A stretch of 8,911 nucleotides of DNA from Alistipes sp. (GTDB lineage Bacteria; Bacteroidota; Bacteroidia; Bacteroidales; Rikenellaceae): the NCBI GenBank assembly GCA_029065825.1, contig JAIEHQ010000182.1, forward strand, positions 1 through 8,911. Reading direction: 5' to 3'. Shown in pieces: positions 1 through 7,456 of the stretch. Position numbers and translations under genes: made by a program. Positions within the stretch are counted from its first letter, which is position 1, and each line of letters begins with the position of its first letter. A model generated the notes under the pieces. The model was not told the origin of the DNA. It searched no databases and saw nothing but the letters and a program-made list of their open reading frames with translations.

Positions 1-494
1 GGCTCCTATCTTTATGAATCGACGCAGTGCGTAGGATGGTCGCCTGCTTGCAGCCTGCTGCACGTGTTGCAGGGGCGGTGCGTTCGGCGCGGAGTGCGGT
101 ATCGGTTCGGGGGCGAAATCTCGATAGTCGTCTATCTGTAAACTGCATTGAACGGGAAGCCGGCCGTTCGGCGGATCGGGGCGCGGAGCATTTCGGGAGG
201 CCTCGAGGTGTGGCTGCGAGGGTGTGGCTGCTCTCCTTCGATGAGCCGGAGCCGGATTACGAAATGAAAACAGGAGTTTCCTTATGCGAAACTCCTGCTG
301 TTCTGTCGCAGCGAATAAGGTGGGTGCCGTATGGTGCGAGCGAAATGGCGGTGTGTTGCGTCAGTGGCCTCCCGTCAGGCAGCAGGAAGGCTGCCTTTCC
401 GCCCGGCACCGTGTAGGCGCGTCGAAACCGGGCGAAGGGATCGACGATCGAACGGGGCCCTGTCGGTCTTCCGGAATATTGCAGCGGGGCGGAT
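1..494. other. Stretch without a supportable gene
   Basis: No open frame here gives a protein with a recognisable motif, signal peptide or membrane segment; the frames that exist are Arg/Ser/Gly-rich, as random frames in GC-rich DNA are. I also see no tRNA, tmRNA or SRP-like core. It holds a strong hairpin at 267-297 (listed separately), a 7-bp hairpin at 377-396 and a small hairpin GATAG-TCGT-CTATC at 123-136. It lies downstream of the minus-strand glycosyltransferase operon, so it is probably its 3' untranslated region plus intergenic DNA. A gene beginning or ending left of the window edge cannot be excluded. Confidence 0.5.
267..297 (-). terminator. Probable rho-independent terminator of the glycosyltransferase operon
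   Basis: A perfect 10-bp inverted repeat, CAGGAGTTTC (271-280) and GAAACTCCTG (288-297), encloses a 7-nt loop. Read on the minus strand it is followed directly by TTTT (complement of 267-270), then CATTTC, which suits termination of minus-strand transcription. On the plus strand no T-run follows. It lies about 200 nt after the stop of the GT83 gene, which is far for a terminator, so it could instead belong to an unrecognised short minus-strand transcript. Confidence 0.6.
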
Positions 495-2066
495 TCAGAG
501 TCGAACCGCCAGATGTTCGCCGACGGGACGGCACTCCCGCCCGGCCAGGAATCGCTTCAGCTCGGGAGCGTCGTGCAATCTGCGGGCGGGGAGCATCAGA
601 ATGCCTCCCGCGCAGCGGCCTGCGAGGATCTCCTCGGCCGATACCTCCGTCACGTCGCGCCCCAGATAGACATCCATGCTTTCGGGGCGGTGCATTCTCC
701 AGACGAAGTATTCGCATGCGCTGCCCGCGGGGAGCTGTGCGGCGGCGGCTTGGGCTTCGCGGCAGAGCGGTCCGTAGCCGATCCGGTCGTTGAGACGCGG
801 CAGGGCGAATCCGCCGACGAAGAGCGAGAGCAGCAGTCCTCCGGCCAGCGTGTCGATCGCGCCGTGCAGCGTGGGCCTGCGTATCGCCAGCCAAAGGGTC
901 GCACAGCCCGAGAGCGTAAGGATTGCGGCGGCGGCGATCAGCCGTCCGTCCCGCAGGAAGGCCAGCTCCTCCCGGCCGCTCAGAACCGCTGCGGCCGGCA
1001 GGGCGGCGCACCAGACGAGCGTCGGCAGCATGACGGCGGCTGCGAGCCAGCCGTTTTTGCGGGTGCGGGCCAGCAGCGAGATGCCCAGATAGATGAAGAA
1101 GGGGAATGCCGGAGCCAGATAGACGGCCAGTTTCGAGCTGAAGAGCGACAGCATGCCGATCGTCGAGAGAATAACCGTCAGGAAGAACTGTTCGTGCTCT
1201 TCAAGCCGTTCGCGCCGGATGAGGGCCGCGGCGATCAGCCCGATTACGAGCAGCGACCAGGGCGCGAGCGACCACCACATCGAGATGAAATAGTAGTAGA
1301 ACGGCTCTTTGTGGTGGAACGCATCGACGGCGCGGTCGAGCGTTTGGTGGAACAGCAGGTTGTCGAGGTACTCGGCTCCGCCTTCGATCCAGACGGCCGA
1401 AAACCAGAGTGCGCAGCCGCCCAGCAGCACTCCCCAGGCGGTCCAGCCCCAGTAGCGGCCGATCGTCCGCAGCTGTCGTTTGGCCGCGAGGAAAGCCGCG
1501 GTCGCTACCAGCGGCACCAGCACTCCGACGGGGCCTTTGGTAAAGAGCGCCAGGAAGACGTAGGCGGCGAAGAGCGCCTGCCGGCTGCGGCCGGGATGTC
1601 CGCCGCTGCGGTACATCTGCCAGAAAGTGTGGAGGGCGAGCGTGATGAACATGCACATGAGCATGTCCATGCGCAGAAAGACCGCCAGCCCCAGGAAGAG
1701 ACCGCAGCTCATCAGCATCAGGGCTCCCGAAAAGCGGGTCGGCTCGTCGAGCCGTGCGGCGACCCAGCGGTCCATCGTCCGGAGGATCACGAGGGCCGGG
1801 ACGAACGAGAAGAGTGCCAGGAACCACATGCAGCCCTCGCCCAGCAGCGCGCGGCCCGCCATCACGATCCAGAGGTAGAGGGGCGGTTTGTCGGCGTAGG
1901 GCGCTCCCTGGTTGGTGAAAGCGAAGAAGTTACCGTCGGCCAGCGCCTCGTCGGCAATGCTCAGGTAGCGCAGTTCGTTCGAGGGGGTAAAGTCGCGCAG
2001 GGCCATCGCGGGCAGCAGCAGTGCGAAGAGCAGCAGAGGCAGCGCGCGGAGTCTATTCTTTTGCAT
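495..2066 (-). CDS. ArnT-like glycosyltransferase (GT83/PMT family), integral membrane
   Basis: A 523-residue multi-pass membrane protein of the ArnT/dolichyl-phosphate-mannose mannosyltransferase type (GT-C fold). The family takes a sugar from undecaprenyl phosphate on the outer face of the inner membrane and transfers it to lipid A or, in relatives, to proteins or glycans. Visible signs: a first hydrophobic helix (about 8-22) followed by the extracytoplasmic motif RDFTPSNELRY (24-34), equivalent to the acidic catalytic-loop motif of ArnT; ADKPPLY (58-64); LRMDMLM (131-137); FTKGPVG (175-181); HHKEPFYYYF (251-260); and SKLAVYLAP (311-319), the family's S-K-x-x-x-Y-x-x-P motif. About ten or more hydrophobic helices run to residue 420, then a soluble tail of about 100 residues; the length is typical. 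The start ATG at 2066 overlaps the preceding LAB_N gene by 14 nt, implying translational coupling in the same operon. The sugar and acceptor cannot be read from the sequence; a lipid A modification is an inference. Confidence 0.88.
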   Translation of the reverse strand: MQKNRLRALPLLLFALLLPAMALRDFTPSNELRYLSIADEALADGNFFAFTNQGAPYADKPPLYLWIVMAGRALLGEGCMWFLALFSFVPALVILRTMDRWVAARLDEPTRFSGALMLMSCGLFLGLAVFLRMDMLMCMFITLALHTFWQMYRSGGHPGRSRQALFAAYVFLALFTKGPVGVLVPLVATAAFLAAKRQLRTIGRYWGWTAWGVLLGGCALWFSAVWIEGGAEYLDNLLFHQTLDRAVDAFHHKEPFYYYFISMWWSLAPWSLLVIGLIAAALIRRERLEEHEQFFLTVILSTIGMLSLFSSKLAVYLAPAFPFFIYLGISLLARTRKNGWLAAAVMLPTLVWCAALPAAAVLSGREELAFLRDGRLIAAAAILTLSGCATLWLAIRRPTLHGAIDTLAGGLLLSLFVGGFALPRLNDRIGYGPLCREAQAAAAQLPAGSACEYFVWRMHRPESMDVYLGRDVTEVSAEEILAGRCAGGILMLPARRLHDAPELKRFLAGRECRPVGEHLAVRL

Positions 2067-2682
2067 CGTGGAATTTTTTACCGATAAAAAGGTTGCGGGC
2101 GTAGGCGACGAAGCCGACCGACTGCCCGAGAATCAGCACCGGGTCGTGGCGCACGACTCCGTAGAGTACGATCATGCCCGATCCCAGCAGCGAGAGGATC
2201 CAGAATCCGGCCGGCAGCACCGATTCGTGCCGCCGCACCGAGCAGAACCACTGATAGACGAAGCGCAGCGAGAAGATCAGCTGTCCGGCCGAACCGAAGA
2301 GCAGCAGCCACAGCGGAACCTCGTCGTTGGCGAGGAACGTCGAGAAGAAGGCCGCCGCGTTGCGTGCGATCCCCCCCCCGATTACGAGCGGCGTGAACAG
2401 CAGCAGCAGACGCAGCAGCGAGGGCATGCGCCGCCACACGCCTTTGGCGTTCAGGTTCCAGAGATAGATGTAGTAGGATACCGACTGCCCGAGGATGATG
2501 GCGAAGTCATCGCGCAGCCAGCCATAGACGAACAGCAGGTACGACCCGGCGAGGCTGCACACCCAGTAGGCCGCGGGCGAGACCACCTGCTTGGCCCGCT
2601 CGGAGAGGATCCACTGCACGAGGATGCGCGCCGAGAAGAAGGCCTGGGCCAGGAATCCGATGGCGTAGATCCACCACGACAT
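2053..2682 (-). CDS. Tandem LAB_N domain membrane protein (lipid-A-disaccharide synthase N-terminal domain-like)
   Basis: A 209-residue, very hydrophobic protein containing two copies of the LAB_N domain, the membrane domain found at the N terminus of some LpxB proteins and as stand-alone small proteins. Copy 1 (9-77) and copy 2 (130-198) align without gaps; by hand about 30 of 69 positions are identical. Shared marks are Q-x-x-F-S-x-R, QW, P-A-x-x-W, S-L-x-G-S, Y-G, and I-L-G-Q-S-V near each end. Each copy should form about three helices; a further hydrophobic helix (88-104) joins them. There is no LpxB catalytic domain, so it is not a disaccharide synthase. It starts 12 nt after the GT2 stop and overlaps the GT83 start by 14 nt, so it almost certainly acts with those enzymes. 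LAB_N is, as I recall, grouped with the PQ-loop/SWEET-like membrane folds, which makes a role in moving or presenting a lipid-linked sugar plausible but unproven. Codons 102-104 form a G9 tract on the coding strand. Confidence 0.85.
   Translation of the reverse strand: MSWWIYAIGFLAQAFFSARILVQWILSERAKQVVSPAAYWVCSLAGSYLLFVYGWLRDDFAIILGQSVSYYIYLWNLNAKGVWRRMPSLLRLLLLFTPLVIGGGIARNAAAFFSTFLANDEVPLWLLLFGSAGQLIFSLRFVYQWFCSVRRHESVLPAGFWILSLLGSGMIVLYGVVRHDPVLILGQSVGFVAYARNLFIGKKFHDAKE
2371..2379 (-). repeat. G9 homopolymer tract inside the LAB_N gene
   Basis: Nine consecutive C on the plus strand, so nine G on the coding strand, encode Gly102-Gly104 in the linker between the two LAB_N copies. A one-base gain here would shift translation into a frame that stays open to about 2078, keeping copy 1 and replacing copy 2. 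It is either a possible slippage site or an ordinary GC-rich accident; nothing else in the sequence decides this. Confidence 0.75.
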
Positions 2683-2694
2683 GACTTCGAGCGG

Positions 2695-3426
2695 TTACAG
2701 GTTGTTGCTATCGACCGTGTAGTTGATGGCCCGCTTTTTCATCCAGCGGTAGGCGAAGCAGTCCATCAGCGGGGATACCAGCCGGTTCCAGAGGTGGAAC
2801 TTCGACTCGCCCGCCGTGCGCGGAAAGTGGCGCACCGGAATTTCGCGGTAGCGCGCTCCCTCCTGCAGTAGGATGAGTGCCGGCAGGAAGCGGTGCATGC
2901 CCCGGAAGAAGGGGATGCGCCGGGCCGCCGGGGTCTGCATGACCTTCAGCGGGCAGCCTGTGTCGGTGGCTCCGTCGCGGGTCATCATGCGGCGGAATCC
3001 GTTGGCGAAGCGCGACTGGAACCGCTTGAAGAAAGTGTCCTTGCGGTTGGCCCGGATGCCCGTCACGAGCGCATGCTCTCCGGCGTGGGGCAGCAGTAGC
3101 TCGAAATCTTCGGGGGTGGTCTGCAGGTCGGCGTCGATGTAGCCTACCAGCGGCGATTGGGCGTAGTCGATGCCCGCCTTGATCGCGGCGCTCAGTCCGG
3201 CGTTGCGTGCGAACGAGAGGTAGTAGAAATGTTCGTTGCGCGCGCAGACCTCGGCGAGCCGGGCCAGGCTGTCGTCCGTCGATCCGTCGTTCACGAAGAG
3301 CACGCAGGCCGGGCACGAAGCTGCGGCCAGGTAGCTGCGGAAGGTCTCTTCGAGCCGGGCGACGTTCTCCGTCTCGTTATATACGGGGACGACGATCGTA
3401 AAGCGGTATTGGGATGTTTTGTTCAT
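2695..3426 (-). CDS. Family 2 glycosyltransferase, DPM1/ArnC-like (polyprenyl-phosphate sugar transferase)
   Basis: A 243-residue cytoplasmic GT-A enzyme that probably transfers a sugar from a nucleotide donor to undecaprenyl phosphate. Motifs in order: VVPVYNE (12-18), the start of the nucleotide-binding fold; NDGSTDD (46-52); NAGLSAAI (75-82); the metal-binding DAD in YIDADLQ (96-102), with TTPED after it as in DPM1-like enzymes; a TGIRANRKD segment (122-130); DTGCPLK (155-161); and GMHRFLPAL (176-184). The C-terminal pair of membrane helices found in ArnC and GtrB is missing, so it resembles the soluble DPM1 type and should bind the membrane peripherally. It is the first gene of a three-gene minus-strand operon with LAB_N and GT83 proteins, the partners expected for a lipid-linked sugar pathway. 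The ATG at 3426 precedes the conserved N-terminal strand by a normal distance; no clear Shine-Dalgarno site is seen. The sugar it uses cannot be predicted from these motifs. Confidence 0.88.
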   Translation of the reverse strand: MNKTSQYRFTIVVPVYNETENVARLEETFRSYLAAASCPACVLFVNDGSTDDSLARLAEVCARNEHFYYLSFARNAGLSAAIKAGIDYAQSPLVGYIDADLQTTPEDFELLLPHAGEHALVTGIRANRKDTFFKRFQSRFANGFRRMMTRDGATDTGCPLKVMQTPAARRIPFFRGMHRFLPALILLQEGARYREIPVRHFPRTAGESKFHLWNRLVSPLMDCFAYRWMKKRAINYTVDSNNL

Positions 3427-3531
3427 AGTCCGGTTGTTTCTCGGTGTGCGGCGTTGCTCCGGCCGACGGCTCCCGGCGGTTGCCCTTCCCGGCTTGCGGG
3501 CCGGGACTGCGCCGGGTCGTGGCTGAATTAC

Positions 3532-3569
3532 AAAAAAAGCGATTCATCGGATACCCCAACGAATCGCTT
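3532..3569 (-). terminator. Rho-independent terminator after tRNA-Leu
   Basis: A perfect 9-bp inverted repeat (3537-3545 with 3561-3569; AAGCGATTC/GAATCGCTT) has a 15-nt loop and, on the minus strand, leads into a run of seven T (3532-3538; the last two bases are shared with the stem). It begins four bases beyond the 3' end of the tRNA and separates it from the GT2 operon downstream. Confidence 0.85.
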
Positions 3570-3572
3570 GCG

Positions 3573-3656
3573 TGCCCAGGACGAGACTCGAACTCACACG
3601 GACTAATGTCCACCACCCCCTCAAAGTGGCGTGTCTACCAATTCCACCACCTGGGC
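3573..3656 (-). tRNA. tRNA-Leu (anticodon GAG)
   Basis: An 84-nt tRNA on the minus strand. The acceptor stem GCCCAGG pairs with CCTGGGC, with discriminator A. The D arm contains GGAATTGGTAGACACG, typical of leucine tRNAs. The anticodon stem CCACT/GGTGG (last pair T-G) holds the loop TTGAGGG, giving anticodon GAG, which reads CUC and CUU. There is a long variable arm, as expected in class II tRNA-Leu, and a T arm with GTTCGAGTC. The CCA end is not encoded: CGC follows the discriminator, so CCA must be added after transcription. It has its own promoter and terminator on either side. Confidence 0.96.
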
Positions 3657-3685
3657 CTCTTTCCCTGTAAAGGGTTTTCGGAGTG

Positions 3686-3716
3686 CAAATATAGGGACTA
3701 TTTCGATATTCGCAAA
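3686..3716 (-). promoter_or_regulatory. Bacteroidota-type promoter of tRNA-Leu
   Basis: On the minus strand, TTTG/TTG (complement of 3713-3716) is followed after 19 bases by TATATTTG (complement of 3686-3693), an exact match to the TAnnTTTG -7 box of the Bacteroidota primary sigma factor. Transcription would start around 3680, about 24 nt before the tRNA. The A-tract at 3714-3722 makes the upstream side T-rich on this strand. Confidence 0.85.
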
Positions 3717-3805
3717 AAAAAAGAGAAGAATTTGAAAAAATACCGCGATTTCGTTGCGTGCGGCCCGCTCCGGGCGGGGTGTTTTGAAGGGAATCGGGGA
3801 AGCGG

Positions 3806-3845
3806 CTCCTCCGGGGTTTGGCTGCCTCCTCCCGGGGTGGGGCTG
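3806..3845. repeat. Imperfect 20-bp direct repeat between the divergent promoters
   Basis: CTCCTCCGGGGTTTGGCTG (3806-3824) is followed by CTCCTCCCGGGGTGGGGCTG (3826-3845). The copies differ by one inserted base and two changes. They lie between the minus-strand tRNA promoter and the plus-strand lipoprotein promoter. This could be a regulatory site or a chance GC-rich duplication. Confidence 0.45.
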
Positions 3846-3883
3846 TGTTCTTTGAAAAAAATGCTCCCGATGAGGCGTATATT

Positions 3884-3915
3884 TTTGAATTTTTCAAAAA
3901 TATACCTTATATTTA
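3884..3915 (+). promoter_or_regulatory. Probable promoter of the lipoprotein gene
   Basis: TTTG (3884-3887) is followed after 20 bases by TATATTTA (3908-3915), one base off the TAnnTTTG box. The likely start near 3921 gives a leader of about 50 nt to the ATG. A perfect AT-rich inverted repeat (3881-3901, ATTTTTGAA-TTT-TTCAAAAAT) covers the -33 element. A second, weaker promoter-like pair lies just upstream: TTTG (3851-3854), 23 bases, TATATTTT (3878-3885). Confidence 0.65.
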
Positions 3916-3969
3916 CGAACGGAGCCGCCGGAACGCCCGGTGCCCGGATGACCGATTAATAATTCGCTT

Positions 3970-5508
3970 ATGAAACGCTTTTCCTCTGTTTTGCTTCGCA
4001 CGGCATGCTTCGCGCTGCTGGGTGCGCTGATCTGCTGCAACGGTTCGTCCGAACCCGAGCTGCCCGACGATCCGAAAAAGCCCGGTACGGACGATCCGGA
4101 GCTGCTGCTCGACCGCTGCGGCGCGGCGCTCTTCTTCGGCGACGACCCCGCGCTGGACAACTATTATATAGCCCTGGCCGACACCCGGACCGAGTTCGTC
4201 GATCAGATGTGCCGGCCCGTCGCTGCGGGAACGGTCCTCTATCTCGACCTTTACAGCGCGAAATCCGCCGCCGGGGAGCCGATCCGCTTGCCGGAGGGAA
4301 CCTACCGGATGGCGCTCGATCCCCGTGCCGGATGCTGTACGATGGAATATACGTTCGCACTGCAGCGCGACGAGTCGGGGCGCGACGAACCGGTCAATTT
4401 CGGTGTCGGTACGGTCGAGGTCGCCCATGCGGGGGACGGATACCGCATCGAGGCCCTTTTTACGGACAATGCCGGCGAGGAGCGCCGCTATCGCTACGAG
4501 GGCGCTTTGGTGTTCGAGGACCAGACGCAGGGCGAGACCCCGGACCGGACGCTCGCCGAGGATCTCGACCTGGTGCTGACCTGCTGCGTCGGACATCATT
4601 ACCGCGACGCGCTCAACCCCGCCGCCGATATCGTCGTGCTTTCGCTGGCGGACGTGCCGCTCGATGCGGAGGGCAAGCTCACGCGTCCCGGCACGCTGGT
4701 AACGTTGCAGCTCTGCACCGAACCGGTGCCCGATCCGACCTATCCGATCCTTTTCCCGGGACGCTATGAGGTTGCGGCCGGGTACGATCCCGGCACGCTG
4801 ACGGCGGGTGTCGATCTGGGGAACTATATCGACGGCAGCTTCTGCGTGAAGGCCGACTCGGAGCAGGAGCTGGCCTACGGTCTCTTCGTTGGGGGTTGGG
4901 CCGAAGTGGCCGAGGAGGGTATTTTCGACAGCCGCATCGTCGTCGAGGCGGTGACCCCCGAGGGGATTGCCGTGCGGGGCGTTTATACCGGTCCGGTCGA
5001 ACTCGTCGCCGATGATCCGGGAACGGTCGATCCCGACGAAAACATCTCCCGTCTGGAGGACGACCGTACGGTAAGCCTCGCCGTCGAAGAGGCTCGGGCC
5101 GAATACTTGGGCGACTACTATTTCGTCGGTGCCGACCTCTGGCGCATCACGATCGCCCAGGACGGAGGCGATGCGATGACTTTCGAGCTGTTCGCCGAGC
5201 CGGGCGACGGGACGCACCTGCCTGCGGCTCTCTATACGCCGACCAACATGTACGAAACCGCGACCTTCATGCCCGGCACCCTCTCGTTCGACGGGACGGC
5301 CGAGGGCACGTGGCTGCTGGAGGGGCGCTCGCCGCTCGCACCGGCGATGGACGGCTGGGTCGATGTTTCTGTCGGCCAGGACGGGCTTTACACCTTCGGA
5401 TTCGAGCTGCTCGACGGAGCCTGGCCCGTGCAGCACACTTTCTCCGGAAGCTGGACAGGAACCGTGCGGATCGAAAACAACGCCCTCTTTTCGGGCCGCG
5501 GGAGGTAA
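3970..5508 (+). CDS. Lipoprotein of unknown function with three repeated domains
   Basis: A 512-residue protein I do not recognise. The N terminus MKRFSSVLLR plus a hydrophobic stretch ends in LICC (20-23), a plausible signal peptidase II site with Cys23 as the lipidated residue (the Cys at -1 is unusual). An acidic, proline-rich tether follows (SSEPELPDDPKKPGTDDPE, 26-44), fitting a surface-exported Bacteroidota lipoprotein. The rest is three diverged copies of one domain: about 53-180, 200-345 and 369-500. Each opens with a strand near an acidic turn (YYIALAD 65-71, VVLSLAD 222-228, YYFVGAD 383-389), has a central LP-x-G-x-Y-like segment (LPEGTY 107-112, LFPGRY 261-266, LPAALY 417-422) and closes with G-x-v-x-V...Y.....f.D......y.G (144-180, 308-345, 461-499). 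The pattern of short alternating strands suggests beta-sandwich domains. Copies 1 and 2 carry Cys pairs at matching places that copy 3 lacks. It has its own promoter and stands alone, followed by rnpB. Function unknown; a surface-binding role is only a guess. Confidence 0.85.
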   Translation: MKRFSSVLLRTACFALLGALICCNGSSEPELPDDPKKPGTDDPELLLDRCGAALFFGDDPALDNYYIALADTRTEFVDQMCRPVAAGTVLYLDLYSAKSAAGEPIRLPEGTYRMALDPRAGCCTMEYTFALQRDESGRDEPVNFGVGTVEVAHAGDGYRIEALFTDNAGEERRYRYEGALVFEDQTQGETPDRTLAEDLDLVLTCCVGHHYRDALNPAADIVVLSLADVPLDAEGKLTRPGTLVTLQLCTEPVPDPTYPILFPGRYEVAAGYDPGTLTAGVDLGNYIDGSFCVKADSEQELAYGLFVGGWAEVAEEGIFDSRIVVEAVTPEGIAVRGVYTGPVELVADDPGTVDPDENISRLEDDRTVSLAVEEARAEYLGDYYFVGADLWRITIAQDGGDAMTFELFAEPGDGTHLPAALYTPTNMYETATFMPGTLSFDGTAEGTWLLEGRSPLAPAMDGWVDVSVGQDGLYTFGFELLDGAWPVQHTFSGSWTGTVRIENNALFSGRGR

Positions 5509-5510
5509 TC

Positions 5511-5554
5511 GGGCGGAATAACCCGAAGCCGGGTGCGCGCGATCCGCTTTTTTT
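5511..5554 (+). terminator. Possible terminator of the lipoprotein gene
   Basis: Just after the stop codon, GCGGA (5513-5517) can pair with TCCGC (5543-5547), directly followed by seven T (5548-5554). Inside, ACCCG (5521-5525) and CGGGT (5530-5534) form a second hairpin with an AAGC loop. The stem is interrupted, so it is weaker than the other terminators in the window. Its T-run ends three bases before the rnpB -7 box. Confidence 0.45.
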
Positions 5555-5556
5555 AT

Positions 5557-5564
5557 TACCTTTG
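5557..5564 (+). promoter_or_regulatory. -7 box of the rnpB promoter
   Basis: TACCTTTG matches TAnnTTTG exactly and lies about five bases before the predicted 5' end of the RNase P RNA. No TTG is present at the right distance; GTG at 5533-5535 (21-base gap) is the nearest candidate for a -33 element. Confidence 0.6.
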
Positions 5565-5568
5565 CCGT

Positions 5569-5920
5569 GCGGATCCGCTTCATCGCCGCCTGCTTCGGCA
5601 GGGGGAGGAAAGTCCGGGCAACGCAGAGCGCCACGCAAGCTAACGGCTTGATGTCCGCGAGGGCATAGACAATGTAACAGAGAATGACCGCCCGTAAGGG
5701 TAAGGGTGAAAAGGTGGGGTAAGAGCCCACCGCGAAGGTAGCGATACGCTTCGGTCCGTACATCTGGTGGGTTGCAAGACCATGTACACCGGCAGTCAAG
5801 GGTTGCTCGCCCGATGCCGGGGGGTAGGTTGCTGGAGGCGGCGGGCGACCGTCGTCGTAGATAAATGATGGAGGCTCCGGGCGACCGGAGTACAGAACCC
5901 GGCTTACAGGGTCCGCCGGC
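5569..5920 (+). ncRNA. rnpB: RNase P RNA (bacterial type A)
   Basis: The catalytic RNA of RNase P, which cuts the 5' leader from pre-tRNAs. The universal cores are present in order: GAGGAAAGTCCGGGC (5605-5619, 5' strand of P4 and CR I); AGGGTGAAAAGGTGGGGTAA followed by GAGCCCACCGC (5703-5733, CR II/III region); GGGTAGGTTGCT and then TAGATAAATGATGG in the 3' half; and ACAGAACCCGGCTTA (5892-5906, CR V and 3' strand of P4). The P1 helix forms between GCGGATCC (5569-5576) and GGGTCCGC (5909-5916), all paired with one G-T wobble. A P15-like hairpin (CGGCA...TGCCG) presents AAGGGTT, compatible with the GGU that binds the tRNA CCA end, which matters here because tRNA-Leu in this window lacks an encoded CCA. 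Ends are placed from P1 and the promoter and are good to a few bases. Confidence 0.96.
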
Positions 5921-5923
5921 ATC

Positions 5924-5965
5924 GGAGCGCTCTTCGCTTTCGCGAGCGAAGAGCGCCTCCTTTTT
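5924..5965 (+). terminator. Rho-independent terminator of rnpB
   Basis: A perfect 12-bp stem, GCGCTCTTCGCT (5927-5938) with AGCGAAGAGCGC (5945-5956), has a 6-nt loop. GGA/TCC pairs extend it past a bulged C, and TTTTT (5961-5965) follows. It starts just after the P1 helix of RNase P RNA. Confidence 0.88.
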
Positions 5966-5966
5966 C

Positions 5967-6000
5967 GGCTCGGGAGCCGCCCGTTCTTATTTCCGGGCGG
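5967..6000 (+). other. Alternative hairpins downstream of rnpB
   Basis: CCGCCCG (5977-5983) and CGGGCGG (5994-6000) form a perfect 7-bp stem around an AT-rich 10-nt loop. GGCT (5967-5970) can instead pair with AGCC (5975-5978), which competes for the same bases. They lie upstream of the efflux promoter and outside any gene. They could back up the rnpB terminator or be protein-binding sites. Confidence 0.35.
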
Positions 6001-6022
6001 TCTGCGGCCCGGCGTTCGTCGA

Positions 6023-6064
6023 GCGAAACGGCCTTTCGGTCGGGCGAAACGGGCGTTCGGTCGA
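6023..6064. repeat. 21-bp tandem repeat upstream of the efflux promoter
   Basis: Two adjacent 21-bp copies (6023-6043 and 6044-6064) share GCGAAACGG at the start and TTCGGTCG towards the end, with three mismatches. Each copy is partly self-complementary (CGAA...TTCG). The pair ends five bases before the -33 element at 6070, a normal place for an operator. Confidence 0.55.
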
Positions 6065-6069
6065 TTCGG

Positions 6070-6101
6070 TTTGGAGCGTTGCGGCACATTGAGTAGGTTT
6101 G
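6070..6101 (+). promoter_or_regulatory. Bacteroidota-type promoter of the efflux operon
   Basis: TTTG (6070-6073), 20 bases, then TAGGTTTG (6094-6101): both elements match the Bacteroidota primary sigma consensus exactly. Transcription should start near 6107, giving a leader of about 16 nt before the ATG at 6123. Confidence 0.85.
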
Positions 6102-6122
6102 CGATCGGAATAGCAAAGTGTT

Positions 6123-7439
6123 ATGAGACGGCTTTTGACGATCGTGTTTTGTTTGACGGGTTGGTGCGTCGCGGCGCAGGAACCCTCCGTGAAGGAGTGG
6201 ACGCTCCGGGAGTGCCTCGATTATGCCGAGCAGAACAGCATCGGAGTCAAGCAGAGCCGCAACGTGCAGCTTTCGGGAATGGAGGATACGCAGCAGGCGC
6301 GGGCCGAGCTTTTCCCCTCGCTGGTGGCCACCACCTCGCACAGCTATACGAACTACCCCTCGTCGGAGGTGCGCGACAACGACAGCTATTCGGGCACCTA
6401 CGGACTCCGGGCGGGGCTTACGCTCTACGAGGGAGGCCGGCTGCGGAAGGCGCTCGAGCAGTCGCGGGTGCAGAACCGCATCGACGCGCTCGATGTCGAG
6501 CAGACGATCGTCGATCTGCGCATAGCGATCGTGCGGGCCTACATGCAGTGCCTCTACGCTGCGGAGGCTGTCGGGATCAACCGTTCGACGGCCGAGGTTT
6601 CGCTGGCGCGCTGCGAGCGTGCCGAGCAGATGTGGCGCGCGGGTTCGATCAGCAGGGTCGATTACGCCCAACTGCGCAGCCAATACACCGACGACGAGTA
6701 TCAGGTGGTGGTCGCCGCCACTTCTTTGGATGATTATAAATTGCAGCTCAAGCAGTTGCTTGAGCTTGACATAACGGAGGAAATGAATCCAGCCGCCGTG
6801 CGAAAGGTGGAAGAGGAAAGGATTGTGTCGGTCCTGCCCGCCAAGCACGAAGTGTATCGCGCGGCTTTGGAGTTCATGCCCCGCGTCGAGCGGGGAGAGC
6901 TGGCCGTCGAATCGGCGGAGCTGGGCCGGAAAATAGCACGTGCTGGGTTCTTTCCTTCCGTTTCTTTATCCGCTTCCGTCGGAACCGGCCATATGTCGGG
7001 CGGAAATACCGGAAGCGGCAGTCAGATCTGGAACCGGTTCAATGAAAACGTCGGTCTTTCGATCGACATTCCCATCTTCTCGAACCGCAGAAACCGCACG
7101 GCGGTCAATAAGGCGAATATCGCCGTCGATAACAGCCTGCTGGAGCGTGCCGCCATCGAAAAGGAGATTCTGAAGCAGGTCGAGAGCGCCTACCTGGACG
7201 CTTCGTCGGCGCAGGCCCGCTATCTGGCGGCCAGCGAAAAGGAGCGCTACGCCGCCGAGAGCTTCGAACTTACGAGCGAGCAGTTTCTGCTCGGCGCCAA
7301 GAACACCGTCGAACTGCTGACGGCCCAGAACGAGCTTACCGCCGCCCGTCAGGAGGTGCTGCAGGCCAAGTACACGGCCCTGCTCAACATCGAACTCCTG
7401 AATATCTATCAGGGACTTGAGCCGAGCGCTATCTATTGA
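6123..7439 (+). CDS. TolC-family outer membrane efflux protein
   Basis: A 438-residue precursor of an outer membrane channel of the TolC/OEP family, a trimer that spans the outer membrane and reaches across the periplasm to an adaptor and inner-membrane pump. The N terminus MRRLLTIVFC... with V-A-A at 16-18 is a cleavable signal peptide (mature from about Gln19), and there is no lipobox. The TolC internal repeat is visible: beta strands SLVATTSHSYTNY (66-78) and YGLRAGLTLYEGGR (93-106) in the first half match FFPSVSLSASVG (276-287) and NVGLSIDIPIFSNR (309-322) in the second. Long alpha-helical segments (107-215 and 325-430) carry the family's YxxLLxA-type heptads, for example LLTAQNELTAARQ (398-410). 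Length and layout are normal. The ATG at 6123 is chosen because it begins the signal peptide and sits 16 nt after the predicted transcript start. First gene of an operon; the adaptor gene begins 17 nt after its stop. Confidence 0.93.
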   Translation: MRRLLTIVFCLTGWCVAAQEPSVKEWTLRECLDYAEQNSIGVKQSRNVQLSGMEDTQQARAELFPSLVATTSHSYTNYPSSEVRDNDSYSGTYGLRAGLTLYEGGRLRKALEQSRVQNRIDALDVEQTIVDLRIAIVRAYMQCLYAAEAVGINRSTAEVSLARCERAEQMWRAGSISRVDYAQLRSQYTDDEYQVVVAATSLDDYKLQLKQLLELDITEEMNPAAVRKVEEERIVSVLPAKHEVYRAALEFMPRVERGELAVESAELGRKIARAGFFPSVSLSASVGTGHMSGGNTGSGSQIWNRFNENVGLSIDIPIFSNRRNRTAVNKANIAVDNSLLERAAIEKEILKQVESAYLDASSAQARYLAASEKERYAAESFELTSEQFLLGAKNTVELLTAQNELTAARQEVLQAKYTALLNIELLNIYQGLEPSAIY

Positions 7440-7456
7440 GTGAAAAATCTTTTACG